DNA from: Flavobacteriaceae bacterium CP2B
GTDB taxonomy: Bacteria > Bacteroidota > Bacteroidia > Flavobacteriales > Flavobacteriaceae
NCBI GenBank assembly: GCA_001683825.1
Contig: LXTR01000025.1
Location: 1-57,772, forward strand
Length of the DNA: 57,772 nucleotides
Direction of reading: 5' to 3'
This document shows, piece after piece, positions 53,528 to 57,772 of the stretch (its first letter is position 1; each line of letters opens with the position of its first letter). The notes beneath the pieces were generated by a model, which saw only the letters and a program-made list of their open reading frames with translations, made no database searches and was not told the origin of the DNA. Made by a program: the position numbers and the translations under genes.

Positions 53528-54190
53528 ATGATACAGGCTTCCAATATCCGGAAATATTACGGGGATTTACAGGTATTAAAAGGGGTAAACCTCCATATTA
53601 AAAAACGGGAAGTCGTTTCTATTGTAGGGGCTTCCGGTGCCGGAAAAACGACACTGCTTCAGATTATCGGGACCCTGGACACCCAATCGAACCCCGGGGA
53701 TAGCGAGTTGCGTATCAATGGCGAAAACATCATTGGCCTGGGTGGCAAGGCACTGGCGAGGTTCCGCAACGAACACATTGGTTTTATCTTCCAGTTCCAC
53801 CAGTTGTTGCCGGAGTTCAGTGCCCTTGAAAATGTGTGCATCCCCGCCTTTATCCGAAAGACAGCCAGGAAAGAGGCTGAAAAACGCGCTGGCGAGCTAT
53901 TGGACTTCCTCGGCCTGGGTGGGCGGATCCACCATAAACCATCGGAACTTTCCGGAGGGGAACAGCAGCGGGTAGCGGTGGCCAGGGCCCTGGTCAACAA
54001 CCCGGACATCATCCTGGCCGATGAGCCCAGTGGAAACCTCGATTCAGAGACGGCAGACACCTTGCACCAGCTTTTCTTTAAGCTGCGGGACGAGTTTGGA
54101 CAAACCTTTGTGATTGTCACCCACAATGAGGAACTGGCCGCCATGGCAGACCGCAAGCTCACCATGGTAGACGGTTTGATAACGGCCTGA
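53528..54190 (+). CDS. ABC transporter ATP-binding protein, LolD-like
   Basis: A 220-residue ATPase of the LolD/MacB class. ATG 53528 is chosen because homology begins there; ATG 53522 adds only two residues, and 53387 would start in the divergent intergenic region. Walker A is GASGAGKTT (about residues 34-42), the signature LSGGEQQR and Walker [13 protein letters not shown] follow. LolD powers lipoprotein release, but no LolC/E permease is adjacent, so the partner must be elsewhere. It is followed two bases later by a CPBP protease gene, then by TIGR02757 overlapping by four bases. Confidence 0.9.
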   Translation: MIQASNIRKYYGDLQVLKGVNLHIKKREVVSIVGASGAGKTTLLQIIGTLDTQSNPGDSELRINGENIIGLGGKALARFRNEHIGFIFQFHQLLPEFSALENVCIPAFIRKTARKEAEKRAGELLDFLGLGGRIHHKPSELSGGEQQRVAVARALVNNPDIILADEPSGNLDSETADTLHQLFFKLRDEFGQTFVIVTHNEELAAMADRKLTMVDGLITA

Positions 54191-54192
54191 CC

Positions 54193-54750
54193 ATGGTTCG
54201 AGACGTCTTCCATTTCCTGAAGAAGCCCGTGTATAAGGAAGATCCTAAGCACGATCTCGGTCACCGTTTCCGGGTCTTTTACCAGCTGTTGTTCCTTGCG
54301 GTGTTGTTCAGCCTGGGCCTTGGGATGGCCCTGGGGATGCTTCAGGACCTCTTTCAGCTCGATCTTGGGAAACACGCCATGGACCTGTTCCTGGAACGTT
54401 TCCCCCTGCCCGTGGTATTTCTGGCTGCCGTTATACTCGCCCCCATACTGGAAGAACTGCTTTTCAGGGGGCCCCTTGTGTTTTTTCGCGACAGCCGGTA
54501 TTTTGGCCCCCTGTTTTACATAAGTACGCTGATATTCGGCTTTTACCACATCACCAACTTCGAAATGAGCAGGGAAGTCCTCTGGCTCTCGCCCCTGCTG
54601 GTCACCCCACAGCTCTGCACCGGGATCCTGCTCGGCTACACCCGTGTCCGCCTGGGCCTTGGGTGGGCCATCCTGCTGCACGCGGCCTATAACCTGGTCC
54701 TTATCGGGCCGCTGCTCTTGCTGGAATACCTTAATACCCCGGTGCTATGA
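54193..54750 (+). CDS. CPBP family intramembrane metalloprotease
   Basis: A 185-residue membrane protein of the CAAX-protease/bacteriocin-processing (CPBP) family. The glutamate motif is Glu87-Glu88-x3-Arg92 (EELLFR), the first His is His119 (GFYHITN), and the second is His163 with Asn167 in LLHAAYN. All active-site residues are present, so it should be an active protease, though the bacterial substrates are unknown. It starts two bases after the ATPase gene and overlaps the next gene by four bases, giving a tight three-gene operon. Confidence 0.92.
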   Translation: MVRDVFHFLKKPVYKEDPKHDLGHRFRVFYQLLFLAVLFSLGLGMALGMLQDLFQLDLGKHAMDLFLERFPLPVVFLAAVILAPILEELLFRGPLVFFRDSRYFGPLFYISTLIFGFYHITNFEMSREVLWLSPLLVTPQLCTGILLGYTRVRLGLGWAILLHAAYNLVLIGPLLLLEYLNTPVL

Positions 54751-55514
54751 CGGCTGGAGAACTCAAAGACTTTATGGATGCCAAAGTCCTGGAATACCAC
54801 CACCCCAAATTCCTGGAGGATGATCCGTTGCAGGTGCCACACCTGTTCACCCGTAAAGCAGATATCGAAATCAGCGGCTTCCTCACCGCGACCATCGCCT
54901 GGGGGAACCGCAAAAGCATCATCCGAAACGCCAGGCGGATGATGGAGCTCATGGACATGGCACCCTATGAATTTGTCATGCGGCACGGGGCGGCCGATCT
55001 CACTCCTTTCACATCTTTCGCGCATCGGACCTTCAACGGTACAGACCTGGCCTACTTCATCACCGGGCTCCGACATATCTACCACCAGTATGGAGGCCTG
55101 GAGGCGGTCATTTCAGCTCATGCCTCGGCAACCTCCACCCAGCCCGGCATCAGTGCACTGAAGGCTAAATTCTTCGAATTGCCGCACCCCAAAAGATCCC
55201 GAAAACATATTTCGGACCCGGATAGCGGCTCAGCAGCCAAACGCCTGAACATGTTCCTGAGATGGATGGTCCGCGAAGGGGGGCTTGGGGTCGACTTTGG
55301 CTTGTGGAAGACGCTGCGCCCGGCCCAACTCTCCTGCCCCCTGGACGTACACTCGGGCAACGTAGCGCGTAAACTTGGGCTGCTCACCCGCCGGCAGAAC
55401 GATGCCAAAGCCGTGGCAGAACTCGATGCCAGGCTCCGGCAATGGGACCCGGGTGACCCGGTAAAATATGACTTCGCGCTCTTTGGCCTGGGCGTTTTTG
55501 AAAAATGGTCCTGA
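54747..55514 (+). CDS. TIGR02757 family protein
   Basis: A 255-residue conserved protein of the TIGR02757 (DUF2400-like) family. The first half carries DDPLQVPHLFTRKADIEISGFLTATIAWGNR and the C-terminal half carries CPLDVHSGNVARKLGLLTRRQND, with the family motif around the DVHSGN. It is cytoplasmic and of unknown function, and is widespread in Bacteroidota. Its start overlaps the CPBP gene by four bases. The downstream DNA holds the STAS-like pseudogene. Confidence 0.9.
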   Translation: MTAGELKDFMDAKVLEYHHPKFLEDDPLQVPHLFTRKADIEISGFLTATIAWGNRKSIIRNARRMMELMDMAPYEFVMRHGAADLTPFTSFAHRTFNGTDLAYFITGLRHIYHQYGGLEAVISAHASATSTQPGISALKAKFFELPHPKRSRKHISDPDSGSAAKRLNMFLRWMVREGGLGVDFGLWKTLRPAQLSCPLDVHSGNVARKLGLLTRRQNDAKAVAELDARLRQWDPGDPVKYDFALFGLGVFEKWS

Positions 55515-55545
55515 TTGTATTGGTTATTTTACGTTTCCTGCATAA

Positions 55546-55938
55546 ACCGATAGTACTTTTAAGAACAATACCGGTTACCTGCTCATGGGGGTGTATGGGG
55601 GCTATGACTACTGGAATATGGCCGGATTCCCAAAATTCATCCTGCAGCATTTCGAGGCCGAAGGCATTTACAGGGTACTGCTTAACGGCCCGGAGGTAAA
55701 ACCTGAACACCTGCCGGCAATCAAGCGTTTCTTTATAGCGGGATAAGCAGCTGAAATCCCTAGGCAACGGGTAAAGCGGGCCAACGTTTGGCACGCCCAC
55801 CTCATCGATGGCTTTATGGAAGCGGTAACCCCCAACAGGGCGGGGTTTATCCGCCTTTTCGGCTCCGGAGCAGAAGGGCTGCAGTGGCTGTTGGGCAATG
55901 AGGAAAAAACCCGCATCCCCCTGCGCCCTCCCGGCTGA
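55546..55938 (+). pseudogene. decayed STAS/SpoIIAA-like paralogue
   Basis: This stretch is a broken copy of the gene at 56213. One frame (codons beginning at 55546, 55561 and so on) reads GYLLMGVYGGYDYW, then FEAEGIYRVLL, then FF, an in-frame TAA at 55744-55746, then VKRANVW, TPNRAGFIRLF and LQWLLGNEE, ending at TGA 55936-55938. The intact protein has LLMRITGPYDYW, CEATGIYRIVV, FF, IKIALVW, ATNRAASMKIF and TKWLLFDHE at the same positions. From LLM to the end the two align without a gap, and the stop falls at Lys69 of the intact copy. The 5' end has no in-frame start at the expected place: an in-frame TAA is at 55543-55545 and the first ATG is at 55585 inside the conserved part. Confidence 0.85.
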
Positions 55939-56212
55939 AAACCATCCAGGAGCAGCCAAGGGCTTCCACTTTTGAATAAGGTTTTTAACTATGCTATAAA
56001 CAATTTTTTATTTTATTATTTATATAGTACTATATTAGGTCAAAATCAATGTTTTTGTTATCTATTATACATAATAAGTGATTATTCACTAATTATTTAA
56101 CATATCTCAAGAAGTTATTTTGCCCACGATTTTGTAACTTCATTACTCCCCCCGCAACAACAACCTTTCCAATTTTTTAGTAGCCCTTACATGATAAAGT
56201 CGCATCGGTTTT
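55939..56212. other. AT-rich spacer upstream of the STAS-like gene
   Basis: This 274-base stretch has no gene. It is strongly AT-rich compared with its flanks, above all 55980-56130. AGTGA (56077-56081) and TCACT (56086-56090) form a small inverted repeat around TTAT. TTATTTTG (56115-56122) is a one-mismatch -7 element, 90 bases before the next start, and is the most likely promoter of the STAS-like gene. Confidence 0.55.
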
Positions 56213-56608
56213 ATGAAAAGCAGGCATGTCATAGAAGAAAGGAAAAACCATCTGCTGATGCGGATAACGGGACCCTATGATTATTGGGAATTCATACGCT
56301 ACCCCGATATCATCCGCCAGCAATGCGAAGCTACCGGGATCTACCGGATCGTGGTAGACCTGAAGGGGGTTACGCAGTATGAATCCTCTACCCCCGAGCT
56401 GTTTTTCCTGGGCGAAAAACTGGCCGATAAACTAAGGCATCGCATAAAAATAGCCCTGGTGTGGAATACCGTTGAGCAGGGGGAATTTCTGCAAAACGTG
56501 GCGACAAACAGGGCGGCGAGCATGAAAATTTTTAACACGGTGGAGCGGGCCACCAAGTGGTTGCTCTTTGACCATGAAGATGAGCCGTCCGGATTTTTCC
56601 GCTATTGA
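56213..56608 (+). CDS. STAS/SpoIIAA-like protein
   Basis: A 131-residue cytoplasmic protein with an alternating strand-helix pattern of the STAS or SpoIIAA-like kind: strands LLMRITG, IYRIVVDLKGV and IKIALVW, helices around DYWEFIRYPDIIRQ, ELFFLGEKLADKL and the last RATKWLLFD. The segment VVDLKGVTQYESSTPELFF has the place of the phosphorylatable Ser loop of anti-sigma antagonists, with Ser58, Ser59 and Thr60 as candidates; no kinase or sigma partner is adjacent. It lies 274 bases downstream of a nonsense-mutated paralogue and is followed by a likely terminator. Confidence 0.78.
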   Translation: MKSRHVIEERKNHLLMRITGPYDYWEFIRYPDIIRQQCEATGIYRIVVDLKGVTQYESSTPELFFLGEKLADKLRHRIKIALVWNTVEQGEFLQNVATNRAASMKIFNTVERATKWLLFDHEDEPSGFFRY

Positions 56609-56616
56609 GGGGTAGT

Positions 56617-56683
56617 CTCCTCATAAGGGCGCAATTTCCGTATCGGGCAGGTTCCCATAAAGGCCCCTTAAGGAGAGTTTTTT
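56617..56683 (+). terminator. probable terminator of the STAS-like gene
   Basis: CTCC-x3-TAAGGG (56617-56629) pairs with CCCTTA-x-GGAG (56665-56675) and is followed by AGTTTTTTAAG. The 35-base loop is long, so the stem is only moderately stable; it sits just after the stop at 56608. Confidence 0.45.
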
Positions 56684-56775
56684 AAGATTAGGTAAGGTTC
56701 AGGGCGTCATAAGGCTGGTTTCTGGTATACCCGTAAAAAGCCTGGGGTGGCCTTGGAGAAAACCAATGGTGGGGG

Positions 56776-57772
56776 TTAAACGAGGCCCATATCCCCCAGG
56801 TCCAGCGCTATTTTAGAACTTCCTTCCGCCACAGACCTGTAGATGGCTTCCACGATGATCATATCCCTTTTGCCCATTTCACCCGGTGCCCTGTTGGGGG
56901 TCCCAAAAAGGATATGGCTGGCAAAATCGTCCATTTGCAATTTTTGCTGGCGTTCATGGGGGAATTGCAGGGGCCCCAGGGAAGTCCGCCCGTGGAGGGG
57001 GCCATAATTGTTGGCAGGCTGCAATTCAAACCACCCTTCGTCGCAGGAGGCATAGAGGCGGTTGGCATTGGCGTTGTGGGAGGTCATCATCTGCCCTACG
57101 GTACCCCCAGGAAATTCAAATTGTGCCGTAATGGTCTCATCGGTTTGCCTGAAGTATTCGGGCCGGGTACTAAACTCCTGTGCCCTTACCGATATGGGGT
57201 TCTTCCCGCAACCGTAGATCAGGCTCTGTATGGAATAGACCCCCATGTTCATCAGGGCCCCGCCCCCGGACAGCTTGATATCCAACCGCCACTGGTCTGG
57301 GTTACCGCCCGAAATATAGGCCGCGTCTGCAGACACATAGCGCACTTCTCCAAAGGTCTTTTCCTTTACGATACGCTTGACTTCCCGGGTATAGGGCTCT
57401 GAATGCAGGCGGTAGCCCACAGCCAGTTTTACCCCCGCCGCTTCGCAGGCGGCCATGATGGCCTCGCATTCAGCCACACTGATGGCCATGGGTTTTTCAC
57501 AGATCACATGCTTGCCGGCCCTGGCAGCCCTGATGCCATACTCGGCGTGCATGCTGTTGGGCAGCACCACATAGACAATGTCAATGGCATCGTCCCCAGC
57601 AATGGAATCAAAATTTTCATAGTTGTAAATATGCGCCTCCGGGATGCCGTACTTCTGTGCCCAGGTATGTTCCTTGGCGGCGGTTCCGGTGACGATCCCG
57701 GCCAGGTGGCAGTACCGGGTCTCCTGCAGCGCCGGGGCCAGCTGATAGGTGCTGTAGCCCCCCAGCCCCACC
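56776..57772 (-). CDS. Gfo/Idh/MocA family oxidoreductase (partial)
   Basis: The C-terminal 331 or so residues of an NAD(P)-dependent sugar-type oxidoreductase; the start is beyond the window end. The frame is open to the edge with VGLGGYSTYQLAPAL, the end of the GxGxxG-type Rossmann motif. CEKPMAIS near residue 95 is the family EKP motif with catalytic-site Lys, and the last His-containing segment is part of the C-terminal beta domain. YRLHSEPYTREV follows the EKP motif by about 35 residues. The family oxidises or reduces sugars and inositols; the substrate is unknown. A terminator-like region of the STAS gene separates it from the preceding convergent gene. Confidence 0.9.
   Translation of the reverse strand, partial: VGLGGYSTYQLAPALQETRYCHLAGIVTGTAAKEHTWAQKYGIPEAHIYNYENFDSIAGDDAIDIVYVVLPNSMHAEYGIRAARAGKHVICEKPMAISVAECEAIMAACEAAGVKLAVGYRLHSEPYTREVKRIVKEKTFGEVRYVSADAAYISGGNPDQWRLDIKLSGGGALMNMGVYSIQSLIYGCGKNPISVRAQEFSTRPEYFRQTDETITAQFEFPGGTVGQMMTSHNANANRLYASCDEGWFELQPANNYGPLHGRTSLGPLQFPHERQQKLQMDDFASHILFGTPNRAPGEMGKRDMIIVEAIYRSVAEGSSKIALDLGDMGLV

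Noticed and set aside
55384-55959. A 191-residue minus-strand reading frame over the STAS-like pseudogene
   Set aside because: It has no recognisable domain, runs antisense to a stretch that clearly matches the plus-strand paralogue, and has a low-complexity Pro/Gly/Arg composition typical of antisense frames in GC-rich DNA.

Overview
The window looks like a chromosomal segment of a GC-rich marine member of the Flavobacteriaceae. Coding DNA is roughly mid-50s percent GC by eye, which would fit a Robiginitalea-like genus better than the AT-rich flavobacteria; this is an inference, since no rRNA is present. Supporting signs are two TonB receptors with carboxypeptidase-regulatory N-termini, many small families typical of the Bacteroidota (DUF6146-, DUF6787- and DUF937-like proteins, TIGR02757), many lipoprotein signals, and TAnnTTTG -7 elements upstream of several genes. 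About 53 genes and one pseudogene were found. No tRNA, rRNA, CRISPR array, insertion sequence, integrase or phage gene was seen.

Layout. (1) 0-19.6 kb is mostly secreted or metabolic: alanine dehydrogenase plus a small membrane protein, an S1 sulfatase lipoprotein, an NTF2-like protein, a small beta-barrel, a sialate O-acetylesterase, an amidase lipoprotein, a DUF885 metalloprotease, a GNAT-nitrilase fusion, a SET methyltransferase, a second S1 sulfatase facing an aryl-sulfate sulfotransferase, an alpha/beta-hydrolase lipoprotein, a GMC oxidoreductase with its small secreted partner, and a large exported protein of unknown role. (2) 19.6-28.8 kb: an ABC exporter pair divergent from a TesA-like esterase (the E. 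coli tesA-ybbA-ybbP grouping), proline dehydrogenase divergent from aroB, an acidic conserved protein, DinB, an Lrp/AsnC regulator and an M14 carboxypeptidase. (3) 28.8-38.0 kb: an XRE regulator with a palindrome-rich upstream region, a lipoprotein-TerC pair, a sterol desaturase-family protein, the parE-parC-mscL block, and ychF. (4) 38.1-55.5 kb: a TonB receptor, an arginase-family enzyme, a CarboxypepD_reg-like exported protein, a YfhL-type ferredoxin divergent from a LuxC-type acyl-CoA reductase, serC-serA-DUF937, small envelope proteins, a second TonB receptor preceded by a small His/Cys/acidic protein, a second sterol desaturase-family protein, folE, a LolD-like ATPase, a CPBP protease and TIGR02757. 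(5) 55.5-57.8 kb: a decayed paralogue of a STAS/SpoIIAA-like gene, an AT-rich spacer, the intact paralogue, and the 3' part of a Gfo/Idh/MocA oxidoreductase cut by the window end.

Most of the window is core chromosome with short operons. The least ordinary pieces are the STAS-like gene and its nonsense-mutated neighbour, the sulfatase / aryl-sulfotransferase pair, the GNAT-nitrilase and SET neighbours, the small metal-ligand-rich protein in front of a TonB receptor, and the isolated LuxC-type reductase. I did not find a clear multi-gene system that I would call new.
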